This document shows positions 1 to 9,297 of a stretch of DNA of 64,000 nucleotides, piece by piece. Origin of the DNA: PFL42 sp963789825 (GTDB lineage: Bacteria; Chloroflexota; Anaerolineae; Anaerolineales; E44-bin32). Both the position numbers and the translations under genes were made by a program. The notes beneath the pieces are model-generated. The model did no database searches. It had not been told where the DNA came from and worked only from the letters and a program-made list of their open reading frames with translations. The first letter of the stretch is position 1; each line of letters begins with the position of its first letter. The stretch is from the NCBI GenBank assembly GCA_963789825.1, contig CAWBME010000007.1:124001-188000 (forward strand), given 5' to 3'.

Positions 1-1077
1 GCCGAATGCCCACGTGAGGCGGCCGTCCAGCATGCCCAGCTCGCCGGGGGGTGCGCTCGCTGCGCTCCAGGAAGCGCCCCCGTCCTCGGTGCGGTACACA
101 AGGCTTGGGCCGAGCCGAACCTCCCCCGGTTCGTAGATCTCGCAGCTCACTCCGACCAGGCCACTCCGCGGGCTCGCCAGCACGGGAGAGTGTGTTCCGC
201 AGGCGTTCGGGTAGCCGAAGGCCTCCGGTTGGTCGGCAGGTGGGAGCAGCTCCACCGATGTCCAGGTGCGACCTCCGTCGCGGGTGACGTCGACGAAGGC
301 GCCGTCGACCACGCCTCCGCAGTCCCGCGTCAGCCAGCCGGTCTGCGCATCGGCGAAGGCGAGGCCGGTCTTCCAGCACACCTGAATCGGGGAATCGCCG
401 TAGGGGTCAAGCACGCGCTCCCAGGTGCGTCCACCGTCGCCGGTCATGTACAGGACAACGTACTGGTGCGACATCCCTGCGCCGACGCCCACCATGAGCC
501 ACCCCACTTGACGATCGGCAAAGCCCAAGAAGAATGGCACAAAGGTCTCTTGCAGGCCGGCCAAATCGAGCGGGAAGCTGGAGTCCCACGTCTGGCCGGC
601 GTCGCTCGTATGCCAGACGACGGCCGGCGGTTGGCCAGGAAACCCGGGAGCTTGGGCATACGCTACCCAGCCCGTGCCGGCGTCGGCGAAGTACCCGATG
701 GCGACTTGCCTCGTATACGGCATCTCTTGCGCAGGCTCTGGCGGGGTGACGTCGGCCCAGGTCACCCCACCGTCCTCGGTGCGGAGCACATGATCTTCCG
801 CCCCCGCCAGACCGCCGATCGCCCAGCCTTCGGTCTCGGATTCCATCCCGATGTGCCGGACCTCAAGGGACTCGCCCGCCCTCAGGCGCGGGATCGATGG
901 ACCCGGTGGAACCTCAAGTCGATCTTGCGGTGTCTGAGGTCGAGAGTCGGTGGGCAAGGGAACTCGCGTAGCTTCCGCTGGCATCGCCGCCGTCGGCGGT
1001 GGCTGCACGGCTGTTGAAGGCGCGAGCAGCAGGGGTTCCTGGGCGGAGCATGAACATAGCAGGAGCAGGAGAACCAT
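1..1077 (-). CDS. BNR/Asp-box repeat lipoprotein (3' end beyond window)
   Basis: The open frame runs leftwards and leaves the window without a stop, giving 359 codons. The N-terminus is a short hydrophobic run (MVLLLLLCSCSAQE) with a lipobox-like LCSCS, followed by a Pro/Thr-rich linker, so it is probably a surface lipoprotein. Five Asp-box turns of the form S/T-x-D-x-G-x-T/S-W are seen near residues 99, 157, 211, 262 and 328 (TEDGGVTW, TSDAGQTW, TGDGGRTW, TRDGGRTW, TEDGGASW). This is the signature of BNR/sialidase-type beta-propellers and of Ycf48-like proteins. The function is unknown; it may bind extracellular glycans or proteins. The start is the first in-frame ATG, which leaves almost no basic n-region, so an upstream non-ATG start is possible. 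Long plus-strand frames over the same DNA are shadows. Confidence 0.75.
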   Translation of the reverse strand, partial: MVLLLLLCSCSAQEPLLLAPSTAVQPPPTAAMPAEATRVPLPTDSRPQTPQDRLEVPPGPSIPRLRAGESLEVRHIGMESETEGWAIGGLAGAEDHVLRTEDGGVTWADVTPPEPAQEMPYTRQVAIGYFADAGTGWVAYAQAPGFPGQPPAVVWHTSDAGQTWDSSFPLDLAGLQETFVPFFLGFADRQVGWLMVGVGAGMSHQYVVLYMTGDGGRTWERVLDPYGDSPIQVCWKTGLAFADAQTGWLTRDCGGVVDGAFVDVTRDGGRTWTSVELLPPADQPEAFGYPNACGTHSPVLASPRSGLVGVSCEIYEPGEVRLGPSLVYRTEDGGASWSAASAPPGELGMLDGRLTWAFG

Positions 1078-1454
1078 GACAAGAGAGACGAATCTGGGCG
1101 GAAGAACGAAGTCGGGACACTTGAGCGCTCCATGCGGAAGGGTGTCTAGATCTTCAAGGACAGCGGTGCACCGAGTACCGAGCGCTGGCCTTCATGGATC
1201 GAAAGAACGTCTGACGAGGATGCGGCTCCACGTGGAGAGCGTATTGCCATATGGTATTGCGCGGTGGAACTGGCACAGCCGGCGCTGACTGGATCCATGG
1301 ACACCTGTCGCGGGCTTGAAGCACTGCCAGTTGGAGCGCGTGGTTGGCCAGGACCCAGAAGCGGCCGGAGGTGAATCATCGAGTTCGAGGGCAAACGCGG
1401 GGAGTATCGCAACGAACCCGAACACGGGGGGTCTCGACGCGTGCCGGCGGCTCG
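1078..1454. other. Intergenic stretch between two minus-strand genes
   Basis: This lies upstream of the BNR lipoprotein and downstream of the first kinase. Short overlapping frames exist on both strands but none has family-like content. It should hold the promoter of the BNR gene, but no convincing -35/-10 pair was identified. Confidence 0.4.
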
Positions 1455-3097
1455 CTACCCTGGCTCGCATGTCGGGAAGACTGGGTGTGGCTTGTCCTTG
1501 CAGACCTTGACCTCTGTCGGCGGCGGATCCGTCGGCGGCGGAGGATTCGTCGGCGGGGGAGCCGTCGGGGGCGGGGACGTCGGTGGAGGGGCAGTCGGCG
1601 GTGGAGCCGAGGTGCTTGTTGCAGGCGGTGGACCAGATGTTGCCGATGGCGCTGGTGCAGAAGTGGCAGTCGTGGCACCAACTTGGGTCGCGGTTGGCAC
1701 ACCACCGGTCGGCGTGGGCCCGTAGGTGACAGCTGGCGTTCACGAGTCACGCCAGACCCCTTGGGCGTTCGGGTCGGTGTTGCGCCGAAGGATGTCGGCG
1801 CGGGCGAACCGCCGTACAGGTTGGCTCCCATCGGAGTGGGCGTGCCTTCACCAAACAGCACCGGCAGCACGCCCGGCAGTAGCCCTCCGGGCTGACCGAA
1901 GGAGAGCGATTCGCCGCTGCGCCCGTCGCCGGAGGCCTGCAAGACCGTCATGGTCTGCATCACCGCCGCCTGGACCTGCTCCTCGGACATCCCCGCCTGG
2001 TTGGCCTGAAGCTGCGCCGACAATGCCTCGATCGTGGCTGCTTGCGCCGTCATCTGCGGCGCGCCGGCCGCCGTGGTGGCCGGCAGCAAGTACATTCCGG
2101 CATACGCCGACGGCAAACAGACGAACAGCGCCAGCAGCGTGGCGGCCACCCCGAGTTGCCAGGGGCGGATCCGGCGCCGGCCGACGTGAATGTAGCGGCT
2201 GTTTGGCAATGGGATCGTCGGGTGGCTGGGCGGAACTGCGATCAGCGCCGGCGCGGCGTGCAGCGACGGATGCAGCGCGTGCGCTAGTGCCGCCTGGAAG
2301 GCGGCGTTCATCTCGGCGACCGAGCCGAAGCGATCCTCGGGGTCCTTGGCCGTCGCCTTGAGAATGACACGCTCGATGTGAACCGGCACTGTCGCCCGGA
2401 TCGAACGCGGCAGCGGGATCGGCGTCTGCATGTGCTTGACCAGAACGCCCATCGGCGTCTCGGCATCGAAGGGCAGCTGGCCGGTGGCCATCTCGAACAA
2501 CACGATGCCCAGCGAGTACTGATCGGATCGGGCGCTGGCCTTGATCCCGCGCGCTTGCTCTGGGGAGACATACGCCGGGGTGCCCAGCATCGCTGAGCCG
2601 GTCAGGCTCAGGGAAGCGTCGTGCATATAGGCCAGGCCGAAGTCTGAAAGCCAGGCATTCCCCTGGTCATCGAGCAGGACATTCGACGGCTTGACGTCGC
2701 GGTGGATGACGCCCTGTTGGTGGGCGAACTGCAGCGCCGACGAGATCTGGGCGACGATGCGCCCGCCCTGCTCCGGGGGGATGGAACCCCGCGCCAGCAT
2801 GTCCGACAGACTGCCCAACGGGTGGTACGGCATGACGAGATACGCCTTGCCGTCGACTTCCCCATAGTCGATCACCGGGATGATGTTCGGATGGCTGAGC
2901 TTGGCGACAACCCGCGCTTCCTGGCGGAAACGCTGTACGAACTGGTCGTTCTCGGAAACCAGGGAGGTGAGCACCTTGATGGCGACGCGCGCCTGTCCGC
3001 CCTCCGTCTCGGCGACGTAGACGTTGGCCATCCCGCCACGGCCGATACGCTCGATCAGGCGGTAGCGCCCGAGCGTCGTCCCGATCACGCTATCCAT
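1455..3097 (-). CDS. Receptor-type Ser/Thr protein kinase, frameshifted in its C-terminal part
   Basis: A Hanks-type kinase fills residues 10-275. It has a glycine-rich loop (GRGGMANVYV), the ATP lysine in AIKVL, the catalytic loop HRDVKPSN near residue 134, DFG near 154 and a Pro-Glu activation-segment end (SPEQA). One transmembrane helix follows near residues 316-340, then an outer part rich in Thr and Pro. The cytosolic domain probably phosphorylates proteins in response to an outer cue. The reading frame breaks near 1735-1746: upstream the outer part reads as a TPTRTP linker, then becomes Arg-rich nonsense up to 1376. A neighbouring frame continues with PTATQVGATTATS, a run of PPPT repeats and a short Cys-containing tail ending at 1455, so 1455 is taken as the real end. 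The ATG at 3097 is preferred over a TTG six bases upstream. Confidence 0.85.
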
Positions 3098-3102
3098 CGC
3101 CA

Positions 3103-3124
3103 ATCCAGGGCGAGCGCCCTGGAT
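3103..3124. promoter_or_regulatory. 22-bp perfect palindrome in front of the kinase start
   Basis: Two 10-base arms (ATCCAGGGCG and CGCCCTGGAT) are separated by only two bases and lie immediately upstream of the kinase start codon. The very short loop argues for a dimeric protein-binding site more than for an RNA hairpin, but neither role is shown. Confidence 0.4.
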
Positions 3125-3718
3125 CCCTCCTCTCGCTCCCTGCCCAGATGCCAGCGGAAGCGCGCCTCACACTCTGCGACGACCAACTGGGGTGAGAGAT
3201 GCTCCACCCCTCTTCACGAACCGAGACTCAGACCAAGCCTATCATGATTTGAGGTGGTTGCGAAGACGCCCGTGCAGGTTAGCCCAGCCCTCATCCAGAT
3301 GGGTGATGGCGTAGGAGGCGCCGCTCGTCCTCACCCCTACATTCGGGGAGAAGCGCAGCGGCTGACCCGCATTTGGCGCGGTGGGATGGCTGTTGCGCTC
3401 GGGGAGACTGCGCCCGGCGCTGGCCGGCGGACGCGCTGCAACACCCAACCGACCGCGCAGCAGGTTCCAGACTGCCCCTCAGGCAGTGCGGCCGGTTGAG
3501 GCGCCACCCCCCGCTCGCCATCGCGAGCGGAAAGCCTCTAACCCCGCAATTGCGCCGCGCTGTGCTCCGTTCGGCTGCTCGCTACATCCGTGCAGTGGCT
3601 GCCGGAATCCCCATCATTCGGTCAGGCGTCGACCCTATGCGATCGGGGCTCGAGCAGGCACCGCCCGCAAGCTCCGAGCGGCTGGCAAGCTCCTTATGGA
3701 CGCCGGGGAAGCCGACTG
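3125..3718. other. Intergenic region without a recognisable gene
   Basis: About 590 bases separate the 5' end of the first kinase from the 3' end of the second. Short frames on both strands have no family-like sequence. No tRNA, terminator hairpin or repeat was recognised. Confidence 0.4.
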
Positions 3719-4273
3719 CTACCAGTCGACCTCGCACGAGCCATCGAAAGTAATCTCAAGGGCGTAGTCGTCTGAGGATGAGCCCCAGGAGAAGATGAAG
3801 GTGAGGGTCTGCGTGTCGCCGGCGCTGATGCTGCGCGATCTTCCGGACCTCCACTCGGAGGGGTCGATCGAGGTCGGCGGGTTGTTGTCGCCGCGATCCC
3901 AGATCGTGTTGGATTTGAAACGGATGCGGTCCAGGCGGCCGCGGTCCTGCGGCCAATCCAGGTTCAGCGCGGTGATCTCGACGCGCTGGTCGTTGCGGTT
4001 GCGTACGTCGATGCGTGCCGTGAAGAGATCGACCTCGGGATTGAGGAGCTCGATGTTCTCGCACAGGTCCTCCGGCGGCGGAGGCTCCGGAGTGCGCGTC
4101 GATGTCGGCGGTGCCGCAGTAGCGGTGGGCGGCGCGGTGGTAGCTGTCGGCGGCGGCGAGGTGGCTGTTGGCGGCGCCGAAGTGACCGAGGGGGTACGCG
4201 TGGGGGTGGACGGCACTGAAGTGGCGGTCGCCGGCGCCGAAGTCACCGATGGAGTGCGCGTGGCAGTGGGCAC
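3719..4273 (-). CDS. Outer domain, probably the C-terminal part of the adjacent receptor kinase
   Basis: The frame begins within a Thr/Pro/Ala-rich linker (PTATRTPSVTSAPATATS and similar repeats) of about 65 residues. A compact domain of about 115 residues follows, beginning near DLCENIELLNPEVDLFTARI and ending in FDGSCEVDW. The two cysteines could form a disulphide in an extracytoplasmic beta-sandwich; this is inference. There is no signal peptide and no good start codon (GTG inside the linker), so it is unlikely to be a free protein. It sits in the same frame as the upstream kinase, interrupted by a TGA at 4289. Reading the alternative frame over roughly 4275-4310 gives a smooth linker (ASPGPSATLTATGA), which suggests two compensating indels. 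Confidence 0.6.
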   Translation of the reverse strand: MPTATRTPSVTSAPATATSVPSTPTRTPSVTSAPPTATSPPPTATTAPPTATAAPPTSTRTPEPPPPEDLCENIELLNPEVDLFTARIDVRNRNDQRVEITALNLDWPQDRGRLDRIRFKSNTIWDRGDNNPPTSIDPSEWRSGRSRSISAGDTQTLTFIFSWGSSSDDYALEITFDGSCEVDW

Positions 4274-4288
4274 GAGCGCCGGTCGCGG

Positions 4289-5752
4289 TCAAGGTGGCCG
4301 ACGGCCCTGGCGAGGCGGGGGCGGCGTGACTGAAGGGCTTGCACTCCCCGGGAGCGTGGCGATCGGGGTTCGCGTGCGCGTGGCCGTGGCGACCGGGGTC
4401 CGGCTCGGGGTTCGTGTCGGTGTGCGTGGCGTGGATGTCGGCAGCGGCGAGGCAGGGGTGCCAGAGGCACCCGCCGCTTGCAGCGTGAGCGGTACGTCGG
4501 TTGGGCCGCCGAGCGGATCCGGCGTGGCGGTGTCCAGGTCCTTGCTGCCTCCTGCGCGTGCGGGGAGAGCGGTCAGGCTGGCCTGCAACTCGGCCAGCCG
4601 CGCGGCGTCACCGGGTCCCTCGGTTTCCTGCATGGCCAACGCCGTCGTAAGCACCTCGATCGTCGCCTCCAGCCCCGCCTGGGAATCCGCGGGGGCAGCC
4701 AGCGGCAGGGAGACAGACGGGGATCCGGCGGAAGGGCCCAGCATGCGGAACACTGCCGCCCCACCCGCCATGCATAGCAGAGCCGCCAGCACGGCGAGCG
4801 CAGCGGCAAAGCCCAGGCGACGGCGGCTCCACCCTGCGGTCGGCTCAGCGGTCGGGCGCGCAAGCGGCACGGTAGCCAGGGCAGACGGCGGAATCGGGAT
4901 CAGTACCGGGGCGGCCCCCGAAGGCTGCAGGGCGTGGGCCAATGCCTCCTGGAATGCCTCGTTCATCGCCCGGATATCCGGGAACCGCTCATCCGGATTC
5001 TTGGCGGTCGCCTTCAGAATCACCCGCTCGACGGTGAGCGGGACATTCGGATTCATGCTGCGCGGCAGCGGCAAGGGCTCCTGCATGTGCATCACAACCA
5101 CCGCCATCGGCGTGTCTGCCACAAACGGGAGCCGGCCGGTGGTCATCTCGTATAGCACGATCCCCAGCGAGTACTGATCGGTGCGAGCATCGACCTTCGC
5201 GCCGCGTGCCTGTTCGGGTGACATGTAGGAGGGAGTCCCGATCAGCGCCGAGCCGGTCAGACTGATCGAGGCGTCATGCACCAGAGCCAGACCGAAGTCC
5301 GCCAGCTGGGCGTTTCCCTGCTGATCCAACAGGATGTTGGAGGGCTTGATGTCGCGGTGGACAACCCCTTGGCCGTGCGCGTAGCTGAGCCCGTCGGCGA
5401 CCTGATCGAGGAGGCGGCCGCCCTCTCTCGGGCTCATTGCTCCCTTGTCCAGTCGGTCGCCCAGGCTCCCGCCTTCGACCAGCGGCATGACCAGAAACGG
5501 CCGCCCATCGACCTCGCCGAAGTCGATCACGGGGACAATGTTCGGATGACGGAGCCGCTGGAGCACAGCCGCCTCGCGCTGGAAGCGGCGGCTGAAAGTC
5601 CCGGTCTCGGCTGCGAGCGGGGATAGAATCTTGACGGCCAGCGCGGTCTCAGACCCCGGGCGTTGGGCCCGGTAGACAACCGACATCCCCCCCTGGCCAA
5701 TCTTCGCCAGCAGCCGGTACTCCCCCGCGTACTTGCCAACCAAGCTGTCCAC
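4289..5752 (-). CDS. Receptor-type Ser/Thr protein kinase
   Basis: This is a close paralogue of the kinase at 1455-3097. It has a Gly-rich loop (GQGGMSVVYR, residues 19-28), Lys41 in AVKIL, HRDIKPSN from residue 132, DFG at 152-154 and SPEQA. A juxtamembrane linker leads to one transmembrane helix near residues 320-342 (LGFAAALAVLAALLCMAGG), then an outer Thr/Pro-rich stalk. The start is taken as GTG at 5752, since a GGGGGA stretch lies about nine bases upstream and the product then begins MDSLVGKYAGEYRL, parallel to MDSVIGTTLGRYRL in the other kinase. An upstream extension to 5911 is low-complexity and less likely. The frame stops at TGA 4289, but the stalk resumes in the same frame, so 3719-5752 was probably one gene. 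Confidence 0.85.
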   Translation of the reverse strand: MDSLVGKYAGEYRLLAKIGQGGMSVVYRAQRPGSETALAVKILSPLAAETGTFSRRFQREAAVLQRLRHPNIVPVIDFGEVDGRPFLVMPLVEGGSLGDRLDKGAMSPREGGRLLDQVADGLSYAHGQGVVHRDIKPSNILLDQQGNAQLADFGLALVHDASISLTGSALIGTPSYMSPEQARGAKVDARTDQYSLGIVLYEMTTGRLPFVADTPMAVVVMHMQEPLPLPRSMNPNVPLTVERVILKATAKNPDERFPDIRAMNEAFQEALAHALQPSGAAPVLIPIPPSALATVPLARPTAEPTAGWSRRRLGFAAALAVLAALLCMAGGAAVFRMLGPSAGSPSVSLPLAAPADSQAGLEATIEVLTTALAMQETEGPGDAARLAELQASLTALPARAGGSKDLDTATPDPLGGPTDVPLTLQAAGASGTPASPLPTSTPRTPTRTPSRTPVATATRTRTPIATLPGSASPSVTPPPPRQGRRPP

Positions 5753-5954
5753 GCCTAGCTGTCCCCCGGGCTCGCCCAGCGGCCCGTCTCGCGAGACCAG
5801 GCAAGTCCCTCCAGATGCGCGGGCTGGGCTCCTGCGACCTGAGACAAGTATACGGCCTGATCCCCCCGCCCCTGCTTTCTGACGGCTTGCACCTTGCCAC
5901 CCGAATCCCATGACCTCGGTCCTATCCAGGCCGGCCTGGCAGGCCGGCAGCGGA

Positions 5955-5963
5955 TGCTAGAAT
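5955..5963 (+). promoter_or_regulatory. Extended -10 element (TGCTAGAAT), possible leaderless start
   Basis: TGCTAGAAT fits an extended -10 box (TGn plus TAnnnT). The ATG at 5971 lies seven bases after it, the distance expected for a transcript starting at or next to the start codon. No -35 match was seen. The same nine-base element occurs at 8122-8130 on the other strand. Confidence 0.45.
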
Positions 5964-5970
5964 GAGCAGG

Positions 5971-7509
5971 ATGCGCCCCTCCCGGTTCTTGCGCCGGCGC
6001 CTCCGGCTTCTTGCACCCCTGCTGCTCGCCTGCCTCTGGTGGCTGACGACCGCGCCCTCTCCTGCGTCCCCGCATCCCGGTTGGGATCCGGTCGTGCCCG
6101 GAATTGAGCTACAGGCCTTCTCGCTCGACGGCCCGAATCGCGCCTATGTTGTCCGAATGGACCGGCACAACCCGTCGCTGACTCTCGAGAGCGCGATTGC
6201 CTCGGGGAGCCTGCTCGACGGGAAGGAAACGGTCAGCCAGATGGCAGCCCGCTACGACCAGGCGATCAACAGCTGGGGAAGCGAGTGGGGGAAGCGCAAC
6301 CGTGTGGTGGCGGCGATCAACGGCTCGTTCTTCGATTTGGAGACCGGCGTTCCCTGGAGCGGCGTGGTGCACTCGGAGTGGTACGCCAAGTGGTATGGAA
6401 GCCTTTCAGGCAGCACCGGCTTCGCCTGGACCAACGATCGCGCGGCGTTCATTGGCCGCTGCATCGACCATCGGCCGGAACGCCAGCTGGTGACCTTCCC
6501 CGCCAGCCGAGAGACCCTGCAGATCGACGGCGTGAACACCGAACGCGAGGAAGATCAGCTGATCATCTACACCTCCGATTACGCTCCCGTCACGCCCGAG
6601 GGTGCCCCGGGGGTCGAGGTGGTCGTGCAGATGACCCGCCCGATGGGCATTATCCCGTTGCCGGCCATGGCCCGCGGATACATTCGCGAACTGCGCGTGG
6701 ACCAAGGACCCGTCGACATGCAGTTCGACACCGTCGTTCTCTCCGCATCAGGCGACAAGGCCGAACAGCTGCTGCGGTTGGCGCGGTTCGCCTCGGAGGT
6801 CGGCATCTCGTTCGAGGTGACAGACCTCGGCGAAGACTGTCGCAAGGGAAGCGGCACCGACTGGACCAAGACCTACGCCGGCGTGGGCGGCAGCTTCATC
6901 TTCCTGGAGGACGGCGACGTTGTCGACGTGGACGATGCGGGCGCCGTCGTCCAGAACCCGCGGACCGCGATCTGCTTCAACGAGGATTGGATCTACTTCG
7001 TGGTCGTCGACGGCAGGGATCCCGAGTACAGCATCGGCATGGACATGAACCAGCTCGGCCGCTTCTGCCAACGTCGCCTCGAGGCCAGCTGGGGGATCAA
7101 CCAGGATGGCGGTGGCTCCTCGGCGCTCTGGGTCGATGGGGAGATCAGGAACCGGCCCTCGGATGGTTTCGAACGCGCCGTCGCCAACGGGATGCTGATG
7201 GTGGTGATCGAGCCGAAGGTCAGCTCACGCACCTTCACCCGCGGACAGCAGGTGATGGTCGCCCAGGACAGCCACATCTACCTGGGGCCTGGGACGAACT
7301 ACGCCCCGCGCTCTGTCCTGCGGCCGATGACGCTGGGTGTCGTGCAGGAAAGCCTGAACGACCTGGACGGTGTGTTTGCCAAGAACTCCTTCTGGTGGAG
7401 CGTTCGCTTCGGCAAGACCAACGGCTGGGTACCCGAGGGGGCGCTGCTGCCCTACGACGGCCGGCCGCTGCCGGCACCCGAAGTGGTGCTCCCCTCCAGC
7501 CAACCCTGA
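5971..7509 (+). CDS. Secreted phosphodiester glycosidase (NAGPA/DUF2233-type) with C-terminal SH3-like domain
   Basis: A basic N-terminus plus a hydrophobic stretch (LRLLAPLLLACLWWLTTAP) forms a signal peptide or anchor. The central part carries NAGPA-family hallmarks: VVAAINGSFFDLETGVPWSG near residue 115, NEDWIYFVVVDGRDPEYSIG, and the ending NQDGGGSSALWVDGEIRN then ANGMLMVV. Such domains cleave phosphodiester-linked sugars in glycans or wall polymers. The last 80 residues (VAQDSHIYLGPGTNYAPR to NGWVPEGALLP) look like a bacterial SH3 domain that would bind the envelope. The substrate is unknown. ATG 5962 is an alternative start that adds three residues, but it overlaps the likely -10 element. 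The gene is monocistronic and divergent from the kinase. Confidence 0.85.
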   Translation: MRPSRFLRRRLRLLAPLLLACLWWLTTAPSPASPHPGWDPVVPGIELQAFSLDGPNRAYVVRMDRHNPSLTLESAIASGSLLDGKETVSQMAARYDQAINSWGSEWGKRNRVVAAINGSFFDLETGVPWSGVVHSEWYAKWYGSLSGSTGFAWTNDRAAFIGRCIDHRPERQLVTFPASRETLQIDGVNTEREEDQLIIYTSDYAPVTPEGAPGVEVVVQMTRPMGIIPLPAMARGYIRELRVDQGPVDMQFDTVVLSASGDKAEQLLRLARFASEVGISFEVTDLGEDCRKGSGTDWTKTYAGVGGSFIFLEDGDVVDVDDAGAVVQNPRTAICFNEDWIYFVVVDGRDPEYSIGMDMNQLGRFCQRRLEASWGINQDGGGSSALWVDGEIRNRPSDGFERAVANGMLMVVIEPKVSSRTFTRGQQVMVAQDSHIYLGPGTNYAPRSVLRPMTLGVVQESLNDLDGVFAKNSFWWSVRFGKTNGWVPEGALLPYDGRPLPAPEVVLPSSQP

Positions 7510-7536
7510 GTGACAGCTCGGGGAGGGCGATCCGGT

Positions 7537-8073
7537 CTAGGCGCCGGAACGCGTTTCCGCGCCGGCCTCGCGTCCGATCTGACTGACAGCCGTCACCATG
7601 CTTCGGTTGAACATCAGCGCCGGGGCATCCGAGGCGACCTTGGGGAAGAGCAGCGCCGCGAGGTGAGCGTCGAACAGGGGCAGGAAGCGGCTTTCGCCCT
7701 CAAACATCATCGCCCGGAAGTCGAACCTCCCCCCACCGTGCACCAGTCCGCGCACCTCGTAGCCGCCCACCATCACTCGCACCAAGTGCGGGAAGGGCTT
7801 GGTGTAGCCGCTGCGGACTCCGCTCGTCGGCCCGAGCTCCCCCAGAGCCCGCACCAGCACCGCCACGATCTGATCCTTCACCAGCCACAGCCGCGGGTAC
7901 GTCTCATGCTCCTGTCCGATCTGGTAGAGCAGACTGATCTCGGCTTCTTCGACCTCCAAAGAGGACTCGGTCGGCAGATTCATGGTGCTGGACAGCCCGG
8001 TCGTCCCTGGCAACACATTGCCGCGGATCCGGTGCGTGGCTGTGTAGGCTTCGACTGCGATCGGCTTGCGCAT
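7537..8073 (-). CDS. Conserved-looking protein of unknown function
   Basis: The product is 178 residues, beginning MRKPIAVEAYTATHRIRG after a good GGGAGG ribosome site. It is soluble, with a mixed alpha/beta composition and no signal peptide or membrane segment. I do not recognise the family. Codon use is normal for the window and a plausible promoter lies about 50 bases upstream, so it is probably real. It converges on the glycosidase gene with a 27-base gap. Confidence 0.6.
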   Translation of the reverse strand: MRKPIAVEAYTATHRIRGNVLPGTTGLSSTMNLPTESSLEVEEAEISLLYQIGQEHETYPRLWLVKDQIVAVLVRALGELGPTSGVRSGYTKPFPHLVRVMVGGYEVRGLVHGGGRFDFRAMMFEGESRFLPLFDAHLAALLFPKVASDAPALMFNRSMVTAVSQIGREAGAETRSGA

Positions 8074-8121
8074 TCCGCCTCCCTAACCGCACGACCAGAA
8101 CCACCCGGGTGGCGTCTACCA

Positions 8122-8130
8122 TTCTAGCAG
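8122..8130 (-). promoter_or_regulatory. Extended -10 element (TGCTAGAAT) for the unknown gene
   Basis: Read on the minus strand this is TGCTAGAAT, 49 bases before the start codon at 8073, identical to the element ahead of the glycosidase gene. No clear -35 box lies upstream. Confidence 0.45.
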
Positions 8131-9223
8131 GTCGCGGATGAGATCGAGGCGGCCCGTCGGCGCCTCAGCCCCCGATCCGAACACGACACGGGGGCGAAGC
8201 AGCCAGTGCGCCGCGGAGGGACGGCGATCCGGGATGGAAGGGCGCAATGCTCCCCCTCCCCCCTCGCGCAGAGCATCCCTCGCGAACCTTCCCAACGTGC
8301 CAACTCACGGGGGGCTTCGAGGGGGTCGGGTGGGGCCCGGTGAAGAACGATGGGCCCAGGGCAACCTCCTCAGCCCGTCCGGGCCTCGACACGCCCCAGC
8401 TCTCCGGCGAAAGGTCAGGCAGCGAGCTGTCGCGCGCCTTGCCGGCCGTAAGGTGACCCAGCGCCTCACACCTCCGCAGCCATCCTCCCGGTATGCCCCT
8501 CCGAACGGTCCGCAGGTGCGTGACTCCCTCCGCTGCGACAGGGCACTCGGGTCCAGACCGACGGCGCGCATTCGAGTCTCGCAAGGATCCCTTTCCCCGG
8601 CGAGGACTGGTGGTGCTGCGCAGTCGCGGGCAAGCAGGTGATCGCCCCTTAGGTGCTACACGCGCTTGGTTTTCCTCCGCCTGGGTACAGGATCAGGTGG
8701 ATTGCGTCTGAGTGTCGGAGCAGGACGGAGCCGGGTCGCCAGATTGCACCGACCCCGCCTCTGGGAAGGGGAGGCCTTCCCTCCTTGGCCTTGGACATCG
8801 TCTTGCCTCGCTCGCGTGCGCCGACGCGTTCTGCGCAGGCCGTGTGGCCTCCGCTCCGGAGCTGGGCGAGTGCCGAGCATTGCAGCCCGGGAGCCGGGGA
8901 AGGCGACCGCTCTCCGACCGCTTTGTACCCCTGCCGGAAGGGCGCCCTGTTTGGCCCGGAAGTTGCATCCTTCGCCACCGGGCGGGGCGACCACCGCCCC
9001 CTGGAGGCGGCCATGCAGGCCACACCGATCGAAGAACTGCGCAAACCCCACCCAGACCAGCAACGGATCAATTCGCTCTCGGCGCAGATCCTGCGGGCGA
9101 CTGCACTTGAGGTGCTTCGCCGCAAGCAGCCCGAGGTCCGGACCGGGCAGCCGGTCCCAGCCGTGGGGCGTTGTCCCGCCGCTAGATCGAGGCGTAGAGC
9201 ACCGATTCCTTCCCTCCGGAAGA
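8131..9223. other. Gene-free or decayed region of about 1.1 kb
   Basis: Long overlapping frames exist on both strands but are Arg/Pro/Ser-rich shadows with no family-like segments or convincing ribosome sites. No tRNA, RNase P, tmRNA or SRP motif was recognised. It may be a decayed gene; no parent could be named. Confidence 0.45.
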
Positions 9224-9256
9224 GATACCTCCCCTGCACGGCACAGGGGAGGTATC
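9224..9256 (-). terminator. Strong hairpin terminator after the toast-rack gene
   Basis: Two perfect 13-base arms (GATACCTCCCCTG and CAGGGGAGGTATC) flank a 7-base loop, 42 bases beyond the stop codon at 9298. The minus strand continues TCTCTTCC, which is only moderately U-rich. Confidence 0.65.
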
Positions 9257-9297
9257 GATTCTAATGGATGAACCAGCGATCCGGGCGGGGTGGAAGG

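Noticed and set aside
190..1017. Plus-strand frame of 275 codons at the left edge
   Set aside because: The opposite strand carries five Asp-box repeats and a lipoprotein signal; this frame has no domain content.
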